DNA of 64,000 nucleotides from Rostratula benghalensis (taxonomy: Eukaryota; Chordata; Aves; Charadriiformes; Rostratulidae): positions 1,406,514-1,470,513 of the forward strand of contig VXAI01000013.1 in NCBI GenBank assembly GCA_013399305.1, given 5' to 3'. Positions 52,470-64,000 of this stretch are shown one piece after another; positions within the stretch are counted from its first letter, which is position 1, and every line of letters starts with the position of its first letter. Under the pieces are notes generated by a model. That model had not been told where the DNA came from and ran no database searches. It worked only from the letters and a program-made list of their open reading frames with translations. The position numbers and the translations under genes were made by a program.

Positions 52470-54193
52470 AGTTGAGAAAGAAATTTTATTTCAAGCTTCT
52501 AAGGGGGTATTACAAACAATAGAGAATAAAAACATTAAAAACTATTTAAAAAGTAATTGTCCCTTTAAAATAAAGATTCAAGCAGGTTTAACAATGAAGT
52601 ATGCTATTCAATGAAGTTTTAAAAAAAGATTTAAAAAGTATTGGTTTTGCTGTATTTGCTAATCCTTTATAAAAAAGCTGGGCATAAATACTTCGTGCAT
52701 TCATATGCATTATTTGGTGTTTCATATTATATAACTTGGTACAGTATTTAAGATATCACTGCAAAAAGAGTTCAAACACAGTGCATTTATAAATAATGGA
52801 GTCATTATAAATCACATTGCAAACATACCTTGCCATTTTCATTGTTACAAATTCGGTATCTCAGTGAAGGTAGGAATAAAGTAGCTACAACAATCAATAT
52901 CTTGACTTTATTTTTTTTCTTTTTAATATAAAAATGCAGTTCTCGAAACCCACCCTCCTTCTTCCCCCTGCCCAAACATAATGCTTTACTTCTTAAAAAT
53001 AAAAATAAAGTACTAATTCTATATACATCACATGTACCATACAAAAATGTATCCAAAGTTTCTATTGCTACCAAAGTGTTCTAAATTAAAAGTTACATAA
53101 ATCCCCTCATCGGAACCAAAAGATTACAAGTTACAAAAAAATCAAATTACACACAAACCATCGAGTTATTTTATACAATTTCCAATACATTTTTCTCCCA
53201 AAGCAAGTTGTCTTCTCATGTGCCTGTATAAAAATGCATATCAATATATTTGTCAATTTTATTTTTCATTATAAAGCAAATTAATACAATTTCTACAATA
53301 AATAAAACACAGGGAGGCACACATATCAACAAGATTAAAATCAATGGGAGATAAATGGGATATGGTTTTGAAAGAAATAATGTGCTTGCAGGCTTTAAGC
53401 CAGGTTTGTTTAAAACAAAAACAATCTTTAGTTATTTTGGGCAACAATGGAGTGTTTTTGGTGATTTGCAAGTGATGTACATAGTATTTATTTTTTTTTC
53501 TTGATGTCTTTCTCACAAAGTACCCTCCAAAATAATGCAACTTCCTTTCTTAAAATACATATTTGTCACTGTAAATTTACATCAATCTTAAATATGTGGT
53601 ACTTTGTGCAAAGAGCAACGATTTACACAAACATTCAGAAGTCTTTTTCAGAAGCTACAGACCAAGGAAGAAATGATACAAGCAGCACCATACTGTATAT
53701 GATTTAGGCAAACATATATCTGATGCCATTTTGATATTAGGCTTTAAGATCCACTAAACACCTTAAGCTGGAAGATGGTGCTTAGGTAACTTAACCTCAG
53801 AAAGAAAGAAAGGGAAAAAAAAAAAGTAAAAAGCATGGGAAAAAAAAAACCCCAACTCCCTCCCCAGCAAAATTATAAAAGGAATTAAAGAGCTACTTCT
53901 AAAATCAGAATAAGTTAAGTGTTGAATATACATTTATGTACAATTATGAACACTATGAACAAGACATTTTAACAGGTTTAGTGGAAAATCCTCCAAACTA
54001 CAACACAATAAAATCATTAATCAATATGGCAATGGTGATTTAGAAGAATTGCTCAACTATTTCAAGTTTGCAGAACTCAGCCACTGAATCAACAATTACG
54101 GGGTTGTATCTTCAATACATTCTTTTAGACAAAGAGGTTCATTAGTAGAGTTCAAGTCTGTGTGGTATTTTTCATGCCTTGGTAGAATCTGTG
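52470..54193 (-). other. BRD1: BRD1 3' UTR (extent inferred)
   Basis: About 1.7 kb of AT-rich sequence follows the stop codon in the same exon, with no recognised transposon and no convincing frame on either strand. Canonical AATAAA signals on the minus strand (TTTATT on plus) occur at 53487-53492, 53258-53263, 52907-52912 and 52485-52490, so several alternative ends are possible. I placed the end after the last one because GC content rises and a different exon-like block begins just beyond it. The true end needs transcript data. Confidence 0.55.
52485..52490 (-). promoter_or_regulatory. BRD1: Candidate distal poly(A) signal of BRD1
   Basis: AATAAA on the minus strand, followed downstream by a T/G-containing stretch (TGTTAATTTTGTCC) about 20-30 nt further on, as expected for a cleavage and polyadenylation site. 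It is the last such hexamer before the composition changes. Three closer hexamers in the UTR compete. Confidence 0.45.
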
Positions 54194-54377
54194 TTAGTCA
54201 ATATCACTGAAGTCACTGACTGGTTCTCCGTGGACTCGACTCAGGTGATTCATAGCACGATCAAAAGCAATTCTTACTGCTTTCCGTATGCTTGAGTTAC
54301 GCCCTTCCATCATTTTTAACTTGTCTATGGTCTCATCTATCCCAAGGGGAACCATTTTGGATTTGGGAAGCCACTGC
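54194..54377 (-). CDS. BRD1: BRD1 terminal coding exon, end of PWWP domain and C-terminus
   Basis: Coding part is 184 nt: one base that completes Trp, 60 codons and a TAA stop at 54194-54196. The acceptor is TCTTACAG. The sequence begins QWLPKSKMVPLGIDETIDKL, closing the PWWP barrel, followed by the C-terminal helices (MEGRNSSIRKAVRIAFDRAM) and the tail HGEPVSDFSDID. The acidic SD.SDID tail marks BRD1; BRPF1 ends in SETSDSD and BRPF3 differs again, by memory. From recall, mammalian BRD1 has TSDLSDID here, so V and F are likely lineage substitutions. The 3' UTR begins at 54193 in the same exon. Confidence 0.96.
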
Positions 54378-55977
54378 CTGTAAGAAAAACAGGTATGTTA
54401 TATACAGAATAAAAACAAGAAGTTTGTCCAGAAATTTCAGGGTTGCTATGCTGTATTTCTCACGCTCCAGATCAGATTTACCACCTTTAAGTAAGCGATA
54501 GAAGTGATAAAATTCCTGATAAGACAGTACTTCCCTTAAATATTTTAAGAACATGAAATACTAAGAAAGCCTCTTCCACAAAACAAAGAATACCTTCCAA
54601 CTGAATGCTAATTATTTAGTGATTAATTTTCAACTGCAAAAAGTTAGCAGAAAAAATGATGCAATTTAGTTTATGATTAGGCAGCAGCAACTGACAATGA
54701 CTAAGAATTCACTTGACACAGTATCATTCCTCTTCATTCTTTCATTTCCATTATTAGAAGGAATTTGCAGATGATGAATTTTTGCCTTGCATTTAAGATC
54801 TCAATTTGATCTTTATGGGGAAAGATAAACTGACAAGGAAGTCCTGCTTAGTATACTTTTATTCTGAAGTATGAAGCCCCACTGAATCTGTAGTCAGAGT
54901 ACTCTTCCATTTGAAGCTCCATGAATATCATTAAATGCTGGGCATAGATAGAGAAGTGATAATGAAAAAACCTCTACACTTCATTTTTCTAGTTAAAGGA
55001 AAACAAAACCGAAACTACCAATGAATATCTATCAAAGTATGTTACTGTAGTCTGCAATCCCAACCCTGCAAATGGCAGAAGCCATGATTCTGTTGAAAAA
55101 CTTCAATTTGGGAGTCCATTTGGAGCCAAAACCACTGCAAATGGGACAGTAAAATCGGATAGAAAACATTTTCTTCAATGTTTTATTTTTTTAACATTAT
55201 AAAATTGCCTCTTGAAGCATTATTTTTTATTAAAGCACTCTAAACTACAACCCCATTGTACTAAGCCCAGAAAATGAAACAAAAAAAAATAATATGCAAA
55301 GAGTCAGTACAAGGACACAGACAGAGCAGTAAGAAATAAAACAAATAATAACCTAAGTGACCAGCATGATAAGCAGCAGTTTAACTATTATCAGTTTTCA
55401 TAGGGAGCAGAAGGAAGTTTTAAGAAAGCTTGCCAAGTCATCCAGATACAAGTGGTGAAGGAGAAGAAACAAATATGCCTATTTAAAAAGGGCACCCATA
55501 GGTGACAGAAGCTGGTATCACAGACTGGAGGTGACATACACCCTGCAAGTCAATGAAAATCACAGGTATGGGTTTAAGAATAAAACAGACAAAACCGAGT
55601 TGGAGGGATGAGTGCCAAATGGCAAAAATAATCAGGATAAAAGAACCATTACCAAAAATGTTGGGTAGGCAGGCTGAAGGAGGGGAAAAGGGTTGGAAAA
55701 ATGTTTAGCCTATTCTGTCTATCTATACAGAGTATCAGTTAGTGTAAATCAAACCAAAAGACTATTTAACATATTTTCTTTCAAACTGACCGTAAGTATC
55801 TTTCAGTGATGATACACCTTTGTTCAAAAATAGACTCAAATAGGAAATTTTAACATTAAAGTTGATACGTCCATAGGAAAGACATCAAAGGAAAGATAAA
55901 CGTTACAATTTTCTTTTAGACTAAATTTACTTAAAATTTTAAGTCATTGCATCAAAGAATACATTTCAATAACATAC
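54378..55977 (-). other. BRD1: BRD1 intron (last)
   Basis: GT...AG intron of 1,600 bp with phase 2. It is AT-rich. I recognise no transposon or RNA gene in it. Confidence 0.9.
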
Positions 55978-56132
55978 CAACTTCTTTTGTTGTCAAAAAA
56001 TAGTACTAAGAATAGTTTCTCATCTGATTTGGTCTGCATTTGTTCTCCAATTTTCAGTACATCCAGAGGTGGCACTGGTATAGTAACACCGTTGTGATGG
56101 CCAGCAACACGAGGCATCTTAGGGTCAATAAT
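55978..56132 (-). CDS. BRD1: BRD1 coding exon, core of the PWWP domain
   Basis: An exon of 155 nt, acceptor CTATAG... read on the minus strand as CCATAG, donor GTATGT. It gives 51 residues and ends in phase 2 (TG, completed to Trp by the next exon). It starts [19 protein letters not shown] and carries the BRPF-specific insertion between PWWP strands, then [20 protein letters not shown] and [10 protein letters not shown]. The Phe in VLFFDN matches the third aromatic cage position known from BRPF1. PRV-GHHNGV distinguishes BRD1 from BRPF1, which has PREGMFHHGV here as I recall it. No stop or frameshift is present. Confidence 0.95.
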
Positions 56133-57843
56133 CTATGGAAGAGAAGAAATGACAGTTCCTATTTTTCATAACTACAACATTTATTTTAAGGAGATATTAC
56201 GAATAAAGTTAATGGGGAAAAAAGTCATAACCTAAACAGCCACTGTGTATAAATTGACTTTTTGTACACACTTACACTTCTTGACAGAAGCTGAAGAGGC
56301 AGTGACAGCACAGTGACTGACAAAACTACCTCTAGAGCATTTTTTCCCCCTTATCAGTTCTTCTTAAAGTCACATTTAAATTTCACTTAGTACAACTTTG
56401 CAGAGTGACAAGCAGGTTTCAGGATGAGAAAGCTGACCCAGGATTTCTAAAAGCAACTAGTGACAACTGGTCTCAAATTTGGGGGTTTGAATCTCAGACC
56501 CCTTAAAGAAACATCCTGGGTTAAAGTATAAACATTTGCTTCTCCAAAATGCAAGCCTCACACTCAAAATCTGAAGCAAACCACTCTTTAAACAAGCAAA
56601 AAAAAAAAAATCAGAAGTCACTTTCAAATATCTTGCATATCTAGTGTAATGATTTGATTGTCAATAAAACATGTAGTTACAGTCAAAAATTCTTTCTAAA
56701 CAAAGACTAGGGGAGCAGGAAGATGCTACAAACATTCAACTGATCAGAGGCTGATGGAAAAATTCATTTGTAGGCAGATCACAGCGCTATCAAGTGCTCA
56801 GCTTCCACCAAAGAACTGTGATGTCAATCTGTGCCTGCTCCACCCGTCTCCTACACTACAAACTGTTGTTTTTCTGGCATCCACACTGGCACCAACCTTA
56901 TCCACAATAAACTGATTACAGGAACCAAATCAACAGAAAGTTATCACTGTGGGGAGTTGGTAGAAAGCAGGAGAACTTTCTTCTCCTGGCTGAGGTTTAA
57001 TTCCTCAATCAACTCATCGCATGCTCGGAGAAATGCCAGTGCTGACAAAGCAGTGGGCAGAAAAGGAGCCCTTCAGTCAAGACCATCTTAAATCTACCAC
57101 TGAAGTGCTAGCATAATTCGAGACACAAATCAAATAATAATGTTTGCAGCATCTGACCCAAGATTGTTCAGGTCACTCACAGAGAGCACTTGAACTCCAC
57201 AGGTTTTAACCTGACTCTGTATGATTACATTTCCTGACCTCCTCAACACACATATGTAAAAACAGTTTACAATATGCATCAAGCCATAGTGTATGAACCA
57301 TTTCTATAACCCCACATGCTTGAAGCTAAACACTTTAACAACAGCATTTTCTCCACACACTTTCAGTATGACTGTGTGATTTTTTCCTAAAATATGGGCA
57401 CAACAGCTTTAAGTTTTCAGTACATCATTCACAACTCGATACAATTATTCAGTTTATACTGACCTTACCAAGATTTTTGTTTCTTTAATGAACCACAGAA
57501 TCAGAGTATTGTTATACTCATTTTACAGCAGAAATATTCTATAGTTCATACAGTAACAAGATGTCTTTGAAATGCTTATTCAGGTGATTCTTTAAACAAT
57601 ACTATATATTGCAGAAACAAAAACTACTGGAGACAGGTATTGCAAATCTCAAAGATAGGGAGGGTAGTAGAGATTCTTGACTCAATATCTAATATTGTGA
57701 TAATTTTACAAACTGGATGTAAAGTGGATAATCCACTTTATTCAACCTGAATGGGAATTTATCAGTTACCTTAAGTTCATACACCTATATTCTCAGACCA
57801 GAAACACTATCATTAAGCTACTGACAGGAAACTGTGTACTTAC
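56133..57843 (-). other. BRD1: BRD1 intron
   Basis: GT...AG intron of 1,711 bp with phase 0. It contains a 13-base A run at 56598-56610. No repeat family is recognised. An open frame of 86 codons on the opposite strand (56831-57091) has no recognisable features and is probably chance. Confidence 0.88.
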
Positions 57844-57953
57844 CAGAGCTGGGTAAGAGGGATATCCACTGCATTTGGCCCATACTACTTTCAGAGGCTC
57901 AAGAACAGATGTTGCAGCATCAGTTGATATCCACATACTGCTATGCCCAACTT
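57844..57953 (-). CDS. BRD1: BRD1 coding exon, start of the PWWP domain
   Basis: An exon of 110 nt with acceptor TTCTTAG and donor GTAAGT. It completes the Glu codon of the previous exon and adds 36 residues, ending in phase 0. It contains SSMWISTDAATSVLEPLKVV and then WAKCSGYPSYPAL, the first beta strands of the PWWP fold. In BRPF proteins the family motif reads PSYP instead of PWWP. The two tyrosines in GYPSY correspond to cage residues that bind trimethylated H3K36 in the BRPF1 PWWP domain, and both are present. The methyl-lysine reading role is family knowledge; conservation of the residues is seen directly. Confidence 0.95.
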
Positions 57954-58460
57954 CTAAGAACAAATAATAATTAAATATAAAATTAATGTTAAAGAATGAA
58001 TCCTCAGAAAAATCTTCTGTAGTTCTTTTGTTTCCTCATCAGTATGTCATGGTCATTAGAATCTAAATACCAATACCACCTTCCATGAACACAGCAACAA
58101 AAATCAGGTAATGTTCACAACAGCTCTTTCAATTCTACTAGTATTTCAATCCAAGCCTACAGATATTAAGTTTTTAGACATTTCTGGAAAGAACGTATCT
58201 TAAAACACTTAAATCTCAGAAAGCAAGTGTTCGCCAAATTCTAATAACCCTTTCCCTTTGAAGAAGATCAAATGAAAACATAGAATTATTTTACTCCAAA
58301 TACGCAGCTTCTTTAGAAACTATAACAACAATCCTGTCAAAGAGCTAATGGTATTGAGGATGCAAGTTGTATGGGTGTTTGTGAAGTGTTGGATACAACA
58401 GAGTAGGCTTAGTACACCTCATAATTTACAACACTTGTCAGGTACACCCTTCTATTCTTA

Positions 58461-58480
58461 TGCATAATTTTAATTATGCA
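58461..58480. repeat. Perfect 20-bp AT-rich palindrome in a BRD1 intron
   Basis: TGCATAATT, central TT, AATTATGCA. The arms are exact reverse complements, followed by another TGCATT. Homeodomain-like TAATTA text lies in the centre. Confidence 0.8.
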
Positions 58481-59663
58481 TGCATTTTAATTTCTATCTA
58501 TTTATTTTTGATCAGCCTTCTTCATCTCTCTGCTTTTAGCAGTAAGGCAATGCAAGTAGCTCTCTCCTTGCCTAAATGCAATTTATTCTTCCGTTCTTCA
58601 TAATATGCTCCCATTTAAAATGGGCAATGCTTACTTGCAATTAAATACAGTGTGCAGATATACGTTTCATCTCAATATCACGAGAAGTACTGGGGAAAAA
58701 AAAAGTTGTTTCAAACCTTGTAAGAGTAAAGTAGCAAGGAGAAAGTGATTAAGGTGAGCATATAAAAAAAAAGAAAGTAAATCGTGCTTCATGATATATT
58801 ATAGGTCAATATTCAGCTGTAGGCTATTTATTCAACTTTATCCTTAATCTCTAATAGTATCAACATTTTGTTGGGAAGCCTTAGCTTCAGATATTCACAA
58901 CTATGTAACATCAGTTATTAAAATGCAATAGTTCCTAATAACTTGCCATAACAACATAACAAAGGTATTAGATATTTTTGAAGCTGTTACAGGTTCTATT
59001 ATAGGTATGGGCAACATAGGAAACAGAGAAACAAATACAGTTTTTCCACTGTCTTTGAGATCTCAACCAAATCTTCTGAAGAAAACACCTTTGTCATCAA
59101 TCCCAGCAGGCTTTACAGATATCTTTAATCACTGGATTCCATTATACAGAACCATGAAAATAATTTAAATCTTATGTACATTTTTTGTTACTGAACTACA
59201 TAACCTTGGAAAAACAGTTACTAAACCTATTTACTGGTTTATTTATTTTTTCCTTTCTGTATATTTTTAGAGAGACCATTTTAGGACATTCTTCACTTTC
59301 TCATGAAAAGCCATCATAATATTCCTCAGATTTATAAATACATAATACACACAAATATAATACACACAGTCAGTCTTACATTTCTAAGAGTATAGCTGAA
59401 TACATAAAATACTGGATATTGGAAGATATGTTAAATCCAGATAAACCATTTTGGTAGTGTCTCAAAATAAAACCATCAAAGCAATTGCTAACACAAGAGA
59501 AAAAGCAATTTGGGCAGCTTCTTTATTTCTCTGCTCTATTAACACCAGTATGTTAAGTATCCATGTGTCAGTTGCAGGTCCTAGAAGAAGTAGTCATCTT
59601 CTTCAGGGCAACTTACAAGAAAGAAAAGAAACCTCTCATATTCTCAGCTGCAGAGCTGATATT

Positions 59664-59680
59664 AAAAAAAAAAAAAAAAA
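59664..59680 (+). repeat. Poly(A) run, 17 bases
   Basis: Seventeen A in the large BRD1 intron. No retroposed sequence recognised before it. Confidence 0.9.
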
Positions 59681-62536
59681 GTATCTTAATGCAGAGGAGA
59701 AGGTCATATACAATCTGACAGGATGCATTCAGGAAAATTCCCTCAGAGGTTTCTCGGGCACAGACACAGCAGGGAAGAGTCTTTCCTACTCAGAATTTAC
59801 TCCATGTGGTGATAGCAGGTTAATACAGTAGCACTTTTCTTTTACAATGTAAAAAAATCACTTTCTTTCCTCAAGCTATGAGAGACAGTGACTTTTAAGT
59901 CTGCAATCAGGACAATGTACTGCTTAAGACTTCAAATAACATTACTCTTACTAGCTGAAAACCAACAGTAAAGAAATACCACAAACCAGACTTAAGAGTC
60001 TACCTAATTTAGGGTAAAGATAAGGATGTCTCATTATACTTTTCCTCCCCATACAGATATTTTACTTAACGGTATTTTAAAAACAAGAGGTTTTTTCAGC
60101 ATCATTTTCATAATGAAGTATTTATTTTTTTTTGTGGGAAGTGCCAGTGTCAAAATCCTCAAAACTTCAAGGTGCTTCTGTCTTCAAAATCAGAGCTAAG
60201 AACTTCTAACCCACTACATGAACACCTTTCAACATGGAATGCAAGCTGTTCATAGGCTAATTTTATTTTAAACATGAAACTTAAGCCATGAACAAGAAAG
60301 TAATTTTTCTGAAAGATGACCAGAATAACAGTGCATAGTGTTGTGCCATTTTGACTGGTTTTTTTTGTTTTTACACCTCTGGAAAAAATACCATTGCTAA
60401 GATTCAGTGATGAATAAAAATAGTCTGGCAAGAAGGTGAAGCAACTGACTGGACAAAGATGGAGACAAAGAATTGAAAACTGGGACAAAAAGCACGAGAG
60501 AGCCTGTGAACATGAGAACTGGATAAGAATCCCAGATCAGAGAACAAGAAACAGCCAGGCAAAGGGATCAGGAAAGGTTCATGAGGGAGAGGCAGAACAC
60601 ATTGCCAATTTCAGGACAGCAACTTCCTGAGCCTATGAAGGAATTCAAGGCCTACAAACTTCAGCACATCTCTGTATACAGCAGCTATTAATGAAAAACA
60701 CTCACAGGATGCGCCTCTTCAGTGCTCCTGCCCATCAAGAACAAGCTATTACATACAGATAATTCTATGTGAATACCAAAACCCTATTAAGCCTACCAGT
60801 CCAAGCCCCAAAAGTTCGGCAGAATTCCAAGCCGCTTCTGAAACTTTTAATTAATTCTCTGTATTTTTATCTCATTATGATCTTCATATTCCAGCCTGGA
60901 ACATATTTTTCCATCACAGCTTTAACTTGTCCAGCACACAGAGCAGACCTGGTTCTAGAGCATACCTCAGCCTCATGACTGGAAACCACTGAGGGCAGCA
61001 GGAGCATCATGGAGCACAGCATGCCCTAGCATGCACCCTTGGCTCTGTGATTTCAGTAGTGCTCCTGTGACGTTGTTTGGTGTCTGAACTAACATATGCC
61101 AGTGTGTGTGCATTACAATGATTACAGCCGCTTATCAACACAAAGCCACACCCCATAATTGCAGTGTTACAACACTCCACACCACCAGTTCTGAGGTAGC
61201 ATCTGGTAAATAGAAACAAGGTATTCCTTGGACATAAAGGGAGCATTAACAGTAAGAACTGTGCATGTTTCTAAAGCATATATACTCTTACAGAACTGTT
61301 TGAGATGTTTGTACATGAATGAACAACTCTTTTAGTTTCTTTGTAAGATCTGGAATTCTACTGAAAAAAAAAGTAAATCATGGTAAAGTTCCAGTTGCAC
61401 ATACAATGCATAGCAAGAGATTTCACTTCAACTCCTACTTATTGCCTTTTCTTGACCTGCTGAGGTAACGGTGCAGAAGGTAGCCAAAAGAGCTCAAATT
61501 AGACAGAATATATGTAGGAATATATAAAATAATGCTGTTAAGTGTCATTTGCTCCTCCTTTTAGGCAACTGTACAGTGCATCTGAGAACAGAGACAGAAT
61601 TAAGAGAGATCAAGGAGAATTCTGAAAAAAACAGGTACAGGAATTCTAAGTGGAAAGTGTTAAACATAAGACTACCCAGGACACAGTAAGAAAAGCAAAT
61701 GGAAAAAAGGTTGTGTCCTGTGTAAGAGGTTGTCAACCAATAGATACTAAATCTGAGAGTAATGAAGCAGTAGCTGAAAACAGATTAGCTGCAAGAAAGA
61801 AAAACAAAAGGGATCCTACAGGGAGGAAAGAACAGACTAAGGCAAACAAAAAGTCAGATAAAAGCACTACAAAGACATGAAAGAGTCCTGGACAAGGAAC
61901 ACCCAGGAGAGTGTTCCAAGGTCAGGAGCTAAAGGCAGGCCTGCGGACACTTTAAGGTTGATGTCTAACTTTGGTGTGAGTTCTACTCGTGGAAGAGATG
62001 ACCTACTTACTTCTTGTAATCCAATTATCATGTTGAAACAGGTGGAAATCTGAACATAGTTGTTTCCCTAAAATTTGGTAACTTCTTATCCATTCCTAGA
62101 AATTTCCACTTCTTTCCAATTTCAAATTCTTCCTGAATCAAAGCACACCATGTCTTACCTATCTGTCAACATATTTATACTGAACAGTATGAAAGAAGTA
62201 AAATCTAAACCAAAATGCCCAACAAGGACAAATATTGACAGAACCACAAGTAATAACTTCAGGCCAAGTTTCACTTGTATTACTAGAGTAGCTTGATCAC
62301 TTCAAATACCACTTCTTAATCGAAAAAACAAAATCAGGTACGATTCTTTTCTCTTCAAAATATTTCAAGAGTCGAAAGCAGAAACAAGTAGCTTCTGCAA
62401 TGCTATCAACACCACTTTCAGAAGGCTTAGATGTATTACAGCGGAGAAAATAATGTTAGAATGCTAGAATCTGTCAAATAAATGGACAAAGTTATAGTTA
62501 GACAACAATATTAAGAATAGAATTAGTTATTGTTAC

Positions 62537-62658
62537 CAGCTGCAATTCTTGCTGCTTTGGCATAGTTTCCATTTTCAATGCACGATATCAATTCACTGCG
62601 GTCTTCCAGTGTGTGTCTTCGTATAAGTGCTGGTTTACCTTTACCACACTTCGGTAGG
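62537..62658 (-). CDS. BRD1: BRD1 coding exon, linker before the PWWP domain
   Basis: An exon of 122 nt, flanked on the minus strand by an acceptor ending TTTCAG and a donor starting GTAACA. It reads as one base completing a codon, then 40 codons, then one base carried forward (phase 1). Recognisable stretches are LPKCGKGKPALIRRH and LEDRSELISCIENGNYAKAA. These match the basic, then acidic and helical linker of BRD1 just before the PWWP domain. The final G joins AA of the next exon to make a Glu codon, which fixes both splice sites. I know of no catalytic role for this piece. The exon before it is beyond the right edge. Confidence 0.93.
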
Positions 62659-64000
62659 CTGAAACTATGAAAGTATTATGTTAAAACCATTACTTGATAA
62701 TTAACATTGTTTACTAGAAATCAAGACTTTGAAGAAGAATTTAAAATTCACCAGTACATAGCAAAAATCAGAGCAGCAAGTTCTAACAAATTTGACGTAA
62801 CAAAACAACAACATAAAGACTAAAATCCCAGGTTATTTTCATGCCCAGCATTCCCTGGTTACCAGCAAAAGACAAACGGTACACAACTGCACCTTAACTG
62901 CTACACAGGTTGTAAGTGCACAAATGGGAAGCTGCTTTGTCTCCAGTGTTACAGTGGATACTGACCAAATGGAAACACGTTCCATCTGATGCAACAGTTC
63001 CACTAAACAGGAAACACAACTATTTTCTCTTCCATTTTTCACTACAAATTCAAGGGGTTTTAACTGTGGAACGTCAATACACAGAATGGGAAATTGTTCT
63101 CTGAACACTTGAGTTTTCTTTAAGAGATCAAAGAATCTGAACATCAATTACTCTAGATCAAATCCTAAATATATCACATTTACAAGACATACAATATTAA
63201 GTGTCTTTGTTTCTGAAATGCTGGTTGACATAAGGACATTAACACCATTCCCGTGTACAGTTTAATACCAATCTTGAACACAAGAATAAAGCCACTATGA
63301 CAGTTTTTCTTTTTTCTAAATCAGATTTACTCTATAACTCCTGTATGCCCATTCTCATAGCCCAGGACTGGAGACAGCTACCTTTTACCCGATTACTGTG
63401 CTTTTGGAAGATGTGCATGATGAAGCTTGTCCATGGACAACAGAGAATTATTTATCAGTGGTGGCAGAGGTGACCATTCTGATAGTCCTATCTTTAGCAA
63501 CAGGCTTCATAAAGAGAAGGTCAATAGCTGGTATATGCTGGTACTACCACCACTGCAGTAACTAGCCAGTAATACGAATCATGGATTGATTTTTTGATTT
63601 GATTTACAGTTCCACAGCCACTAAATTCACCTTTCCTGTGTACAAGCCTGTGCTTTGGAAATGGCTTCTCTCCTCCCCGCACCAAGATAAACGCACACAT
63701 TTTTAGTATTGAGAATTAGGAAGGTAATTAAAACAAGATACTGTACATAAACATGCTTATGCATCTATACAGAGCAAGAGAAGCACAGTCAAGTATGAAG
63801 TGCAACTGCCTGTATCTGCAATACCCTGAAATCAACAAAGGTTGATTTCCTCAAAGTGTCTCAGATTTGACACATAGCTGAGAAAATTTTAAATTACACT
63901 GTTTTTAAAAAATTTTTCCAATCCTCTGATGTGGGTCATGAATGGTACAAAACCCTGATGTATTCAACCTCAAATTTGTATTTCTGATTTACAGCTTTAC
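62659..64000 (-). other. BRD1: BRD1 intron (partial, runs off the edge)
   Basis: Sequence upstream, in gene direction, of the first visible exon. A 102-codon minus frame at 62839-63147 has no BRD1-like sequence and no frame-matched splice sites. No repeat family is recognised. Confidence 0.8.

Larger units (their letters stand above)
57954..62536 (-). other. BRD1: BRD1 intron (large)
   Basis: GT...AG intron of 4,583 bp with phase 1. It contains a perfect AT-rich palindrome (58461-58480) and a 17-base A run (59664-59680). Open frames of 126 codons (plus, 59451-59831) and 109 codons (minus, 60159-60488) have no recognisable domains. No CR1 or LTR is seen. An alternative BRD1 exon could hide here, but I found no recognisable one. 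Confidence 0.85.
52470..64000 (-). other. BRD1: BRD1 gene, 3' part (gene continues past the right edge)
   Basis: Transcribed right to left. Four coding exons and a 3' UTR lie in the window. BRD1 (BRPF2) is a nuclear scaffold that holds MYST acetyltransferases, mainly HBO1/KAT7, together with ING4/5 and MEAF6 on chromatin; this complex acetylates histone H3, notably K14. The visible part is the linker, the PWWP domain and the C-terminus, 189 residues in all. Introns are 1,600, 1,711 and 4,583 bp, plus at least 1,342 bp up to the edge. Intron phases are 1, 0 and 2, and the frame is unbroken. The paralogues BRPF1 and BRPF3 share the fold, but the segments [13 protein letters not shown] and GIDETIDKLKMMEGRNSS match BRD1 as I recall it. 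The PHD fingers, bromodomain, start codon and promoter are outside the window. Confidence 0.93.

Noticed and set aside
57490..57530. CACAGAATCAGAG resembling a CR1 end
   Set aside because: The similarity stops after about a dozen bases; no CR1 body follows.
54194..62658. Identification as BRPF1 or BRPF3 instead of BRD1
   Set aside because: The PRV-GHHNGV segment, IDETIDKLKMMEGRNSS and the SDID end fit BRD1 by recall; BRPF1 has PREGMFHHGV and ends SDSD.
1..64000. tRNA, rRNA, snRNA genes, CRISPR arrays, bacterial promoters
   Set aside because: None recognised; the window is vertebrate nuclear DNA.

Overview
This is a window of avian nuclear DNA. The evidence is a set of CR1 LINE 3' ends with the bird-typical closing phrase (CCTTCCAAC...ATTCTRTGATTCTRTG) in both orientations, solo LTRs of two endogenous-retrovirus families that are common in birds, and a spliced vertebrate gene. 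The DNA is AT-rich and repeat-poor, with one 46-base assembly gap. There are no bacterial operons, CRISPR arrays or recognisable tRNA or rRNA genes.

The only protein-coding gene I can prove is the 3' part of BRD1 (BRPF2) on the minus strand, from about 52.5 kb to the right edge. Four coding exons (62537-62658, 57844-57953, 55978-56132, 54194-54377) join with matching phases and consensus splice sites. They give the last 189 residues: a linker, the PWWP histone-reading domain and the C-terminus. A 3' UTR of about 1.7 kb follows. The bromodomain, PHD fingers and promoter lie beyond the right edge.

Positions 1 to about 52 kb are intergenic. From human gene order (TAFA5 and then BRD1 across a gene desert) this is probably the desert downstream of BRD1, but that is inference. 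It holds eight CR1 fragments or relics, five ERV LTRs without internal genes, three faint MIR-like SINE relics, simple repeats and poly(A) runs. Most of the rest is unassigned. The longer open frames there are chance frames or run through repeats.

The main unexplained signals are a 151-bp exon-like block on the plus strand (52262-52412), just past the BRD1 poly(A) site and GC-richer than its surroundings; a perfect 25-bp palindrome of forkhead-like motifs (40107-40131); and a cluster of co-oriented LTRs at 35.6-37.2 kb. I found no convincing new biological system.
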